DNA from: Polyodon spathula | Lineage: Eukaryota; Chordata; Actinopteri; Acipenseriformes; Polyodontidae | Length of the DNA: 64,000 bases | Direction: 5' to 3' | Assembly (NCBI RefSeq): GCF_017654505.1 | Contig: NC_054571.1 | Coordinates: 349,376 to 413,375, forward strand | In this document: piece by piece, positions 30,856 through 61,627 of the stretch | How positions within the stretch are numbered: position 1 is the first letter of the stretch | How the letters are laid out: each line of letters begins with the position of its first letter | Made by a program: the position numbers and the translations under genes | The notes under the pieces: generated by a model | Databases searched by the model: none | What the model saw: the letters and a program-made list of their open reading frames with translations, nothing else | Told to the model about the DNA's origin: nothing

Positions 30856-30864
<9 letters not shown>
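30405..30864 (+). other. ELAVL3: ELAVL3 exon 1: 5' UTR plus three codons
   Basis: The ATG at 30856-30858 starts ATG GTC ACT followed by the donor gtatgt at 30865-30870. Joined to exon 2 (CAG ATA ATC AGC ACA ATG) this gives [12 protein letters not shown], the N-terminus expected for a fish HuC. The UTR contains a U tract (30691-30746), a G tract (30749-30760) and an A tract (30776-30803) in the transcript sense. The start position is an estimate from the TATA-like box. Confidence 0.7.
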
Positions 30865-49625
<18,761 letters not shown>

Positions 49626-50226
49626 AGGGGAGAGGAGGCAGCAGCGGCAATCCCATTTGAAGAAAGAAAGAAAATAATGGAGGAGTTCAAACACACTCAT
49701 TATTACACGCCTGAGCCCCCACCCCCCCCCCTTTTTTTTTTTTTTTTAAGGAAGCCTGATTTGAAATAGAATCTGATTTTATTCAATATGCTGATAATGG
49801 ACGTTTGAGAATTAGACTCCGATCCCTTTTTCTGGTTTAATTGGTTTATAGTGCCTCTATAGTTACGACAGCCGTATTATTGTCTATAGTCTAGATTGCT
49901 GTACTTAATGGCCTTATAGAAACACAAGCTATCTATAGGGGTGCTGTAATTTTGATTGAATTCAGGCTGTGTTCTTGGAGACATTGGGAACTGCTATACA
50001 TGTAGCTACTTACAGGAGTCTCTTATCTGGACTGAATTCATACATAAATTGGAATTCAGAAATGTGACGTGCAATTTTCTTGGGAATAGTTCAATTGAAA
50101 TAAACAAACAAACAAAAAAAAAGCCTAACGCAAACAACTTAAAATAGAAATATGTATAGGTGGTGTACAATTTCCACCATCAACGTTTGGGCCTTCAAAA
50201 CATCAAGAACAAACAAAGACTTTTTT

Positions 50227-50232
50227 AATAAA
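50227..50232 (+). terminator. Candidate polyadenylation signal for ELAVL3
   Basis: AATAAA lies about 600 bases after the stop, in ttttttaataaagagaaag. Later AATAAA hexamers exist, so distal polyadenylation is possible. Confidence 0.35.
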
Positions 50233-51421
50233 GAGAAAGAAAGAAGCAGCAGCCAGTGTTAGCTTATATATAAATATTTATTGAGATTTATCACGGTAAC
50301 TGAACAGCCAAGTAAATAAGCAATTTTATAAATCGTCCTTTGAATACTGTTTCAGAAGGACTGGGTTTTTCAGCCCTTCCAAATGTTGTATTAAAAAAAA
50401 AAAAAAAAGGTAGATCCAAAACAAAACCACCCGTCATCTTATAAAGACGTACTGCGTTAATACAAGTTCCTATTCTTCAACAGAAATCTGGGGCACCGGG
50501 GGACTACAAAAGCAGACGCACGCATTCAAAATATACAGTGCAAAAAGATGCTCCTGATACGCCTTTTCTTTTAGTTTTCATTTTAGAAATATATTTCAAA
50601 ATACTAAATTTCAAAAAATAAATAAAGTTTGTCTATGGAATTTTGGACTCCTTATAAAAAAATAAAAAAAAAATGTTCACAGCAGATTTTTTTTTTTTTT
50701 TTTTTTTTTTTTAATTATTTTTGCAGCTGACAATATTGGGCATGCAGGGGAGCAAATAATTTACAATTCTGGCGCTAAATGACCAAGCCCCGCCCTTAAA
50801 GCCCCACCCTAAATCAAGCCCCACCCCAAATCAAGTAACCTGTGGTTACATGTCTAGGGGCGCCAAGTTTGCACAGCTGGTGTGCCTGTTGCAATTCGAC
50901 AAAAGAAACAGGCAAAGCTGCATAAAAAGGCAACCAGATATTTCCATGGTAGAGCGTGTTGCGTGTAAGACTGGCTTCCATCGAGCTATGGCCAATCATA
51001 TATAATCAAGCAAAGATCAAGGAGCTTATCTGAAACTCTCTAACAATTAAAAAAAAAATGCAATACGTTTTTTTTTGTTGTATTATTTCAATTAGAAAAA
51101 AAAAAAAGCAAACACCAAACTAAGAAAAAAAGAAATCAGTAGATGTATATAAAGCATGCGTGCATTCGAGACGCTGCCCCCCCCCCCCGTTTTATTATTC
51201 AGAGATCTTCCTTTTTTCTCGTGACTTCAAATAAAAATAATTATGAAATCAAAGGATTGTTGGAAAGATCAAATTTCGGATTTTTCCACGTTTGGGAGGA
51301 CAATTTAATAAAAAAAACAGGATAAGAAAAACATTAAACTGTGTTTGAATACGTGTTTGTTTTTCTAAATAACACAGAACTAGCCAAAGAGCTTAATCTC
51401 TTTGATGGGCGAGGGTTACTT

Positions 51422-51461
<40 letters not shown>

Positions 51462-51985
51462 ATTTTTATAAAAAAAAAAAAAAAAAAAAAAGGGACAAAG
51501 ATCTTGTTGAGAATTTTTACAGATTCTTGAGCGTAAAAAAACAAAACAACAAAAAAAAAAAAAGAATATTTTGACAGGCTACATTGTTTCATTGTTTTGA
51601 GGATAACATTACAAAAAAGAGAGAGAGGAGAGAGAAACATTTGTGTCGCGTAAAAAAAAAAAAAAACTTTAAGACTTCGAAAATAAAATAATACCAAACG
51701 TCTCTCTTTTTGGAGGCGTTGTCCTGACAGTCAGTGTTCTTCTTCAATCATGTATTTTATTTGTTTATCTCACACCCAGGAGAACGGGAAACGGGACTCA
51801 GCCGTTCAAACCCCCCCAAACTCTACAGAAGAACCGTTCTTGCTGGCAATTAGAAATCCATCTTCTCCTATTTATTTATTGCCCGAAGGATCTCCGTTTT
51901 TCCTTAGAATATCCCAAAGGAAAACGACTGATATTGAAACGTTAAAACATCAAACTAAACTTTCAGCGTTTAAAAAAATAAATGA

Positions 51986-52165
51986 GCAAGGGGCTCCCGA
52001 GTGGCGCATCCGGTGAAGGCGCTCAGTGTGGAGTGCAGGATGCGCCCCATAGCCCGGGCAGCGCAGGCTTGATCCCAGGCTCTTCCACTGCTGACCGTGG
52101 ACGGGAGCTCCAATTGGCCGATTGCCGGCCAGGGTGACCTCGGCTTACCCCTGTAGTCTGGCCAG
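51986..52165 (+). mobile_element. tRNA-derived SINE
   Basis: It begins ggggctcccgagtggcgcat, an A-box-like segment typical of tRNA heads, and has ggcttgatcccaggctcttc as a B-box-like segment at the expected distance. A body then follows (gaccgtggacgggagctcca, gccagggtgacctcggctta, cccctgtagtctggcc). It is inserted in the ELAVL3 3' flank or UTR in sense orientation. Confidence 0.75.
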
Positions 52166-52798
52166 AAAATGACAAAAAAATAAATACAATTGGGGACTAC
52201 AAAATTGAAAAGCCATTCAATGCAGGCTTATGTTGTACAAGAAAAATTACATTTCTTGTACTGCTGGAAAAATATCCTAACGTCAACCCCCCCCCCCCTT
52301 TTTTTGAAGAAGTACATTCTTCCTTTATTGGAGCGACAGATGCATCGTGCTTTCGATCGCGTCATTGATCGATAACATTAAAAAAACAAAAAAAAAAACA
52401 AAGATATATATTTTTAGAACGATAAATGTAAAATCACATGAAAGCGAATCGGGCGAAATGAGTCATTAAAATAAAGTCTTACTGTGAAAATAAAAGACGC
52501 ACCTCAAACAAGCACCTTGTCTGATTCCAGCAGAGGATATCCCTTTCGAATCGGGAAACAAACAAACAAAACAACACGCTGGCGGAAAAGAAGACAGCCA
52601 CGTAACCTTTTCGGTTAAGTTTAAAATCGTCCTAAGAAGTAAAACAAAAAAAAAATAAAGAAATCTACCAGGGATTTTTTATTTTATTTTTTTCTTGTTT
52701 TTAGCCCAGGCTGGTTTCAAAGACTAGAACCTCCTGTTTTGCATATCGATTTCACCAGTTAATTTAGCGTTTTGTGTCGTTGATAGAACTGTACAACA

Positions 52799-53679
<881 letters not shown>

Positions 53680-53952
53680 TCTGTTCTACGGTTTCTCGCT
53701 TTTTATTTGGAACAAACTTTCAAGAGTTAGTCGCTTTAGTTTTTAAGTTGATTGCAGATTTTAGAATTAGTTAGGCTTTTTTTTTTTTTTTAATTTATAA
53801 ATCAGTCGTATCGTGTTTGTAAATCTGTGGTAGCTTTCATTGAAAAAAAAAAAAAAAACTGAAAAAATACACAGTGTAGCGCCATCAAACTTGTAATTAT
53901 TTGGGCGATTTTTAGCTTGTAGTTTTAACTTATTCTTGTTAACTTAAAAATC

Positions 53953-53954
<2 letters not shown>

Positions 53955-53988
<34 letters not shown>

Positions 53989-54007
53989 TATTATTATTAT
54001 TATTATT
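53955..54007. repeat. (ATT)n microsatellite
   Basis: A run of ATT/TTA of about 53 bp with one interruption. Confidence 0.92.
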
Positions 54008-55539
54008 GCCTCGTATATAAGTATGTTTTGTGTATATTTATGGTTTATTTAATTATAATTGCAAGTTTAAACAATTAAACAAAAGTTTTCAATCTGCTGA
54101 GATGTGGTTACGCCGTTTTTTTTTTTTAATTTCTTAAACGGGAACGAACAAAAAAAAAATATATATATATAATACAATTAGGCTTGAGTAAGGCTCTCCA
54201 TAGATGCATTGATTTAAAGAATTTAAAAAAATGTAGTCGACAAATATTTAGAAACATTATTTGTGTGCTTGATGTTATGACTAATGTTTGTCTTGTTAAA
54301 AAAAAAAAAGCTTTTTCTCATTCTTTCATCTTGTATACAAATATATATTCTGTTTGTAGACCCGTTTTTGTTTTTTTTTTTTTTTTTGGTTCCTTTTCCC
54401 CCAAACATGTAAAGACCTGGCTAAAACCACGATTCTGAAGTGGAGAAAATCGACTGATTGAGAAGGACGGCTGATGCCAGCTCTGTGGTCCAACTGTGCC
54501 GCGGCAAAGTGGCGGCCAACGACAGGACGCCATGTGCTTCAAAATGGGGGCTGTTCGTTGGGTCAGAGTCCTTCAGAATGGTTGCGATTGAAGCAGTCTG
54601 TCGTTATGGGACTGGCTTCCCTTACAGCTCAGTAATTCAGGGTTTTTATTCAAGGCTGGTCCCGTCAACAAACAAATATGCGAGAATTACAAAAAGGGTT
54701 GGTAATGCATTTTAAATGGAAATGAACATCTGCTGTATTGGAATGCAATGCAAGGATTCTTCTGCCTGTGTATTTCGTCGGGGGAGGGGGTGGTCTGTGT
54801 TTCCTTTGCTGTGTTAACTTAACGTTTATTTGGATGGTTTAAAAATAAATAAATCAAGGCCAGAGTATGTCAGAGAAAAGGGGGAAAAAAAATGAAAAAA
54901 AAGATCAAATAATAATAAATAAATTTAAATAAAAACCTTACCGCTACTTTAGAATATTTATTACAGGGGTACCAGCAGTTGGGTGCTGCGAAATACTTTT
55001 TTCATGGAATTGTTTAATGATTTGTACTTTTCATGCCAGAAAAAAAAAAATGAAATAAAAGGTTACGAATCTTACCTGCTTGGTTGTGGGGTGTGGTTAT
55101 TTGAGCTGGCTGGCTGGCGGTCTCCTGTAAGATGTCCTGTAAGTTGGTCTCAAGAGACTCAAACCTCACAAGAGGCGTTCCAAGTTTTGAATCAACCAGC
55201 GTTGTTTTTCTTTTATCGATTCGTAATCCAGTTAAGGTCAGATTAATTATTGTCCGACTATGATCAATCATAGTCTGGAACAGCATTCCAACTTGCAAGC
55301 CACGTGTTTATACAGTAGTGCTGATTATTGATTTAGCATTGAGTATTTATCCATACTCTTCCATATATGCATTAGTCTTGCAATATTGTAGTGCTTCTTG
55401 TTATGGGTTGACAGAAAGGTTTAACCAGAGCGCTAACATGGCTACCTCCAAAGCCCTTTGTGCAAGAACAACAGATTTCATCGGTGTTTAAATCACAAGA
55501 CAGACTTAGAAAAAAGTGCACTGATCGATTTTGGAATAT

Positions 55540-56830
55540 ATAAGTAGTTACAATAAATGTCAGCAAAAACTAAAAGTGAAAAAATTGAAATATGTTGATT
55601 GCATAAGTGTTCAGACCCGTCAACTCAATGTTTGGTGGAAGCACCTTTGGCAGCAATTACAGCCACAAGTCTTTTTGGGTAAGTCTCTACCAACTTTGCA
55701 CACATTTTTGATTGGAGGATTTGCTCAAGCTCTCTCGAGTTGCTTGGGAATCGTTAATGGACAGCAGTTTTCAAGTCTTTCCACAGATTCTCAATAGGAT
55801 TCAGTGCTTTGACTGGACTTCAAGAATATTCCCTTTCTTATTCTTAAGCCACTCCAGTGCAGCTTTGGTCTTGTGCTTTGGATCATTGTCCTGCTGAAAG
55901 GTGAATTTCCGCCCCAGTTTAGCAGACAGACAGGTTTCCCTCTAGTATTTGCTTGTACTTTGCTCCATCCATTTTTCCTTCAATCCTAACAAGCTTTCCA
56001 GTCCCCACTGAGGAGAAGCATCCCCACAGCATGATGCTGCCACCACCATGCTTGACTGTAGGGATGGTGTTGACTGGAAGATGTGCTGTGTTGGGTCTCT
56101 GCCAAACGTAACGCTTGGCATTTATTCCAAAAAGTTCCAATTTGGTCTCGTCTGACCACACCTTTTGCCATTTTTGCAGGATCACTCAGGTGCTTTGTTG
56201 CAAACTCCATGTGGGCTTTGAGATGGTTTATTTTTAGTAACTGCTTCCGTCTTGCCACCCTGACACACAGGATACCTTTGTGAAATGTTCTGGATATTGT
56301 TGACTCATGCACATTTTCCCCCATCTCAGCAACTGAACTGTGTAGCTCTTTCGAAGTTATCGTTGGCCTCACAGTGGCATCCCTCACCAGTTTCCTCCTT
56401 GCCTGGCTGCTCGGTTTGGAGGGGCGGCCTGGTCTAGGTGGTACAACGTACCTTCCATTTCTTGACGATCGAGTAGATTGTGCTCACAGGGATATTCAGA
56501 GACGTCAGTGTTTTTTTGTACCCTTCTCCTGATCTGTGCTTTTCAGTGACTTTATCCTGGACTTGCTTTGAAAGCTCCTTGGTCTTCATGGTTGAGTCTT
56601 TGCTTGAAATACACTACCTGACCAAGGAACCTCACAGAGACAGGTGTTTTTATTCTGCAATCATGAGAACCACTAATATTGCACACAGACAGAGGCCACT
56701 CAATTAATTGTGTGGGTTGTTAAGATAATTTCGTACACCTGAATTAATTTAGGTTTGCGACAAAGGGTTTGAATACGTTTGCAATCGTGACTTTTCCTTG
56801 TGTCATGACTGTAAGCTTTAAAGCAAACGC
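55540..56830 (-). mobile_element. Tc1-like DNA transposon, full length but inactive
   Basis: The left end contains gattgcataagtgttcagac (55597 on) and the right end its imperfect reverse complement (gtttgaatacgtttgcaatc ending about 56786), as expected for terminal inverted repeats. Between them a degraded transposase lies on the minus strand. It is inserted between the 3' ends of ELAVL3 and PRKCSH. Outer boundaries are approximate. Confidence 0.85.
55625..56589 (-). pseudogene. Tc1-family transposase pseudogene
   Basis: The minus strand from an ATG at 56589 encodes, in several frames, the usual order of a Tc1 transposase. A helix-turn-helix N-terminus is followed by TVRPTITSKELHSSVAEMGE, WSDETK (first catalytic Asp), [23 protein letters not shown] (second Asp) and an NPIENLW-type motif carrying the last Glu. 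Frameshifts and stops separate the pieces, and the total is slightly short of a full-length copy. It cannot make an active enzyme. Confidence 0.85.
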
Positions 56831-58310
56831 AATATACAATTGAACTGTAGTTAGAAATGTTGGACAGGCTTGGTTCAAGCTACCCTGCTAGGCTGACTAT
56901 TAGATTAACTGCAATTCAAAAAAAGAATCCGTCTTGTTTAAGCTTGTGTAGAACAGCCGAGTCTGTATGCGGGAGTGGAGAACCCAGGTGGAACACGACC
57001 TGGCTCTTTGGAACAGCGCCACGCTGCAGTCTGCAGAGTTTGTAGCGGCCTCTACTGGCAAAAGACGGGATTGCAATACAGAAGGGAAAGCTGTTTTCTC
57101 AGAAAACAAAACAGAACCACCTCCCCTTTAAGCAAGACTGTAAATGTGTGTGTATTTATTTATTACAAGAATATATATTTTTATCCATTACTGTAAAACA
57201 CAATCAGGAAACACTAAAAGAAACTCCCACACATTGAAAAAAAAAATACTTTCAGTCATTCGTTTGTTGAATTTATCGTTCTACAACTTTGTTTTTAGTT
57301 TATATATTGTTACTGCACTGAAGGTCGGCACATTCATTTTACAACAGCCATGCAAACACGTGACAAACGCAGGTAATCTTTGACTGGTGTGCACTGTCCA
57401 GCTGCAGACAGAGTCTACAGCCCCAGTCTGGTATTAGATACGAGTGAGTTCTACAGATGCAGGAGGGAATGGTCAGTGATTACACTCCGGATGTGACAAG
57501 CACACATGGTGTATATATAAAACAAGACGTTTACTTATTTTACACCCCTACCAAGTTTCGTTTCAGAATTATAAATCGAGGCTGTTCGCTTGCGCCCCAG
57601 CAGAAAAGTCTAACGCTGCCCCTCGACACACAAACGAGGCACAGTTTCCAAAACAAAAAAAAACACACAAAGATTTCCTCTACAAACTGACAGATGGGAC
57701 ACAGGGAGATTTTCAATTATCTGTTTTTTTTTTTTTTTTTAAAAGGAGATGGCTTTAGATCAGATTTAAAATGGACTTTTAATTTGTTTTTTGTATTCCC
57801 TTTACTATGTCATGGTGCTTGACATCACCCGGATCGGTTCGGAGTTCTGTTTCTCCCATATGGAGTTACCCCGAATTCCTAAACCCGCCTTTACCGGACT
57901 TGGAGTTCGCCTGTAGAACCCTAAACGCCGGGACAAACAGCATCCTTCACCCCATTCAAACCAAGCTTTCAACTGCCAGCCCCACCGGCTCCCTGCAAAA
58001 CAGATGTAGGAATGGAGGCGGTCACGGCATAGGGGGGGGACCCCAAAAAAGGAACGGCAAAACAGAAATGCAACTTGAAGCGACCGCGTGAGTCGCCTGG
58101 GAGCACTTTCAGCTGCGTGAAACGCCAAAGGATGACAAAGCATTTCAAACAGGACTACTGGTTTCAACACACAGCTTTACAATAACAGACCGGTAGCAAA
58201 ATGATCTAAGAAAACAAACTGGTGTCTTTGTCATTCAGCTCCTAATCTCCCCTCCCCTCCCCTCCCCAAAGAGACTGAAATGGTCACAGTCTGTATTTTG
58301 TGGTCCATCG

Positions 58311-58316
58311 TTTATT
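58311..58316 (-). terminator. Candidate polyadenylation signal for PRKCSH
   Basis: AATAAA on the minus strand (TTTATT on +) lies about 375 bases after the PRKCSH stop codon. No stronger signal was noticed closer to the stop. Confidence 0.4.
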
Positions 58317-58688
58317 TTATTTATGTATAGGTCAAATAAAACTCCTAAACAAAACAGAAACTCCTCATTACTCTGGCTGCTGTCTGGGGGAATGAAATTT
58401 ACAGGAAAAAAAAAGGGCAAAATCATCCTTCAGTAGTTCTTCAGCGTTTGCTTGGTCGCTGCATGTGATCCTGTTCAAAAATAAAGAAAAACAAATGACT
58501 GCAAATGAATTTTAACACGCACTATGTTATAAATCACAGTTTACCCTGTTTATAAAGATGCCTCTCTGGGATTTGCAATGCTTGCCGGTTCTTTACCATG
58601 CTTTATTACACTACGCTGTTACTACGGGACACTGCAGTTCCCAAGTAGCGCCCCGCCCCAGCAGAGCCCCGGTTCTTACCCCGGGATG

Positions 58689-61627
58689 CTACAGCTCATC
58701 GTGGGATGACAGGTCCAGGTCATTGGGCTCCTGGCAGACCGCAGGCGTGGTGAACTCCATCTGGTATTCGCAGCGGCTGGGCTCCATGCTGGAGACCACG
58801 GCAGTCTCCGTTCCACAAGTCAGCTTCACCTGGGAACACGGCACAGGGGGGCACTCACAGGAGCTTCCGCAGAACAATTGCCTATCACCTCATGCCACCC
58901 AGCGTTAGCGCGCCGCAAAAAAAAAATATTACCCAGGGCTGGAGATGAGACTCCCACTGCAGTTTCTATCCGTTTCTGGTTTTACTGGGAGTTTAGGGAA
59001 GACACATCTGAGCTTGTTCCCTATTGCACGCTGTGGCTGAGCAGCAAAACATCCCGTGTGGGACCGACTCACCGTAGTGGATCGGCTGGGCCCTTGCCAG
59101 CATCCTGTCCCTTGCTCGTACTTCATGACTGAGTACTTGTCGTCCTCCGGACCAGCCCAGGAGCCCCAGGTTCTATGACAGAAGAACAGTACAGGCTCAC
59201 ACTGTGGATCACAGGCTACTTCCCCACTATCTCGCTGACAAACTATTTCTCAGCGATGAACAGAACCATCAACGGCGTGAAGAACTTAGTCTTTCTAGCG
59301 ACGGCTGTCAGGTGTGGCACCCCGAAATCAGGATCGATAAAACTAGCACACCTCCCTGAAATCTGAAAAAAGGCAGCTGTACTACGAAAAACCAGATCAG
59401 AAAGAAGAAATTCTAACAGCGATTTGTTAGTACAAAAAACATCTCGCTCGTATCAACGACAACACATTTACGAGGACCGTCATCAACGTCTCACCCAAGA
59501 TTGGTTTCCGAGCCCCCGAACTTCTGTTTCTGTGTCACCCGACTGAAGGGACAGAGTCTGTAGACGTACCTGAGAACAGAAGACAGAGAGAAGATCAACC
59601 AGCCAGCTCACTGACCGAGACAGCAACTCAGTGCGAGACTATCACAGAGAGGGTGCTCAGAAACGAATAATCTACAAGATATATGCTGGTTACAACGAGA
59701 AAACGAGAGTGAAAAAAACACAATATATTAAAAAAAAAAAAAATAGCTATACAATTTATGAATGAGCCAATGGATTATTTTATTCTTGTAAATGTGTTTC
59801 AGTCCCTCACATTTCAGTTTGTATAGTGTGGGTTTTATACACTGCTAAAATTATAATGGAATAGAATTCTCATTACTCACCAAAGAGTACATGCTTTTTG
59901 TGTTAAAAATAATCATAATTATATTATATGAACAGGCCAACACATAAATGCACAACAGATCTGAAGTGTTGGCACAGTCGATAGGATTCACCGATATTCA
60001 CTTTGAGACTAATAAACAGGATTGACACTCCAAATCTATCATCAAGTATGACCTGGATTAAAACATCAAAATCTGTTTTACAATACTACATAAATAAACC
60101 CTAAAAACTACATTTCCACTAGCCTTCACTCCCCTGCCCCTCCTCTCCACGTTTCACTAGCTTTCACTCCCCCGCCCCTCCTCTCCACGTTTCACTAGCC
60201 TGCACTCCCCTGCCCCCTCCTCTCCACGTTTCACTAGCCTGCACTCCCCTGCCCCCTCCTCTCCATGTTTCACTAGCCTGCACTCCCCCGCCCCTCCTCT
60301 CCCCGCCTCTGTTTCAGTGTGAAATGCTCAGCTGGTATCAGGCCCACCAGAGACACGCAGCCTAGCAACCAGCATCCCGTGGCCCGCAGGGACTCTGCCT
60401 GCACAATGGGAGCAGACAAAGACAGCAACACCCACTGCAGCTGCTCCTTCACACGGCCGCTGCCCGACTAGCAGAGGAGGCTGTGAATATACAGCTACGG
60501 ACAGAAGTTATGCAGCACCCTGTAATTAACTCATTCAGCTTCGTAAAGTCAAGCGAAACCTGCTGAATGATCTTACGTTAACATATTGAACTACACCCCG
60601 CTTTGTAGCTTTCCCAGATACTTAAACTGACAAATGGGAAATTTCTGTATCCAACATGAAACGCTGTACTGCTGTTATGGTTTCCGGTAGACCTCTGCGA
60701 GATCATTTTGTAGTTTCTTGTTAAATAAAATATCTAAATCATGTTCTGGACATTTTTTTAATGAATGTCTCAATCCTTAAATTCTAGGTGATGCAAAACG
60801 TTAGGCCAGAGGTTTTTTTTTTTAGTTTTTTTTTTAAAGATAGAAATTTGTATGGTTTGTGCAAACCGTTTAAAACTATCGGTTACATTTTCAACTAAAC
60901 CAAAACTCAATGAACAGCGGTATTTCATTTCTGTTCTGCTGTTGACATTTTGACACAGAGAGACGTCATAAATTGAAAACGACTACTGCTTTGACAAAGT
61001 CTTTTAAAGGTATTTTGCATACTGTTTTAAACCCCCTCCTCACTCCGAATTTCGCGGGACACTTACTCTCCGGTGGTCAGCTCGTAACACTGGCTGTACA
61101 GGTAGGAAAACTCTGCGTTGGGTCCAAAATCAAACGAAATCTCTTTCTCCAGACTCCTGAAGGGAGGAAAACACCAGACACACATTGGAACAGTATTACC
61201 TCGTTTTAGACGACCATACTGCAAGTCCAGAGCGCTCTCAATGCTCCCTTACAGTCGAAACATTGCTGAGTTGACTGTACTTCGTACGTAGTTTCAACAG
61301 CTGTGGGACAACTTTCCATGCTGGAATTCTCTTTCACTTTGAGTTAAGTGTTAGATTTTGATACGGTCATTTGAAAATTCTGGTCGAATATTCGTCACAG
61401 TATACCAAAATGAAATAGTCATACAATTCCCAGTTTAATATATTGTTCTCCACATCCACCCTCCCCTCCCTCCTTGTCGCACACACGTGAGTGAACTGGG
61501 AAGCACTCAGCCCAACACCAGGCTCTGAGCTCTGTCAGAAAGACAGGGCTGGTTTACCTGATCTGCTCTTCCAGTTCTCTCAGACCTTTTTCAGCTTCAT
61601 CGAACGCGTCACGAGATTTTTGAGCAG
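58689..61627 (-). CDS. PRKCSH: PRKCSH, glucosidase II beta subunit (3' part, five exons)
   Basis: Minus-strand exons in coding order: 61627-61558, 61156-61067, 59569-59495, 59172-59073, 58829-58689 (stop TAG 58691-58689). All have AG acceptors and GT donors and the phases join. They encode a coiled-coil end ([20 protein letters not shown], then [13 protein letters not shown]), followed by the PRKCSH/MRH (mannose-6-phosphate receptor homology) domain: [80 protein letters not shown]. The last four residues are HDEL, the ER-retention signal. The MRH domain recognises mannose on N-glycans, and the beta subunit retains the catalytic alpha subunit in the ER. Closely matches the C-terminus of vertebrate PRKCSH. 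The signal peptide, LDL-receptor-like repeats and acidic region would be encoded further right, partly in the 500-N gap or outside the window. Confidence 0.95.
60113..60310. repeat. ~40-bp tandem repeat, about 5 copies, in a PRKCSH intron
   Basis: The unit contains tttcactagcctgcactccc and ctgccccctcctctccacg. It lies in the intron between exons 59495-59569 and 61067-61156. Confidence 0.92.
60490..60813. mobile_element. MITE copy 10 in a PRKCSH intron
   Basis: Left end tacagctacggacagaagtt then atgcagcaccct; right end taggtgatgcaaaacgttag then gccagaggt. The core gttacgttaacatattgaac and ctttgtagctttcccagata is shared with copies 1 and 7. Confidence 0.82.

Noticed and set aside
59175..59366. 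A 63-codon plus-strand frame with a protein-like look ([20 protein letters not shown])
   Set aside because: It lies opposite a PRKCSH intron, resembles no family I recognise, and has no splice partners.
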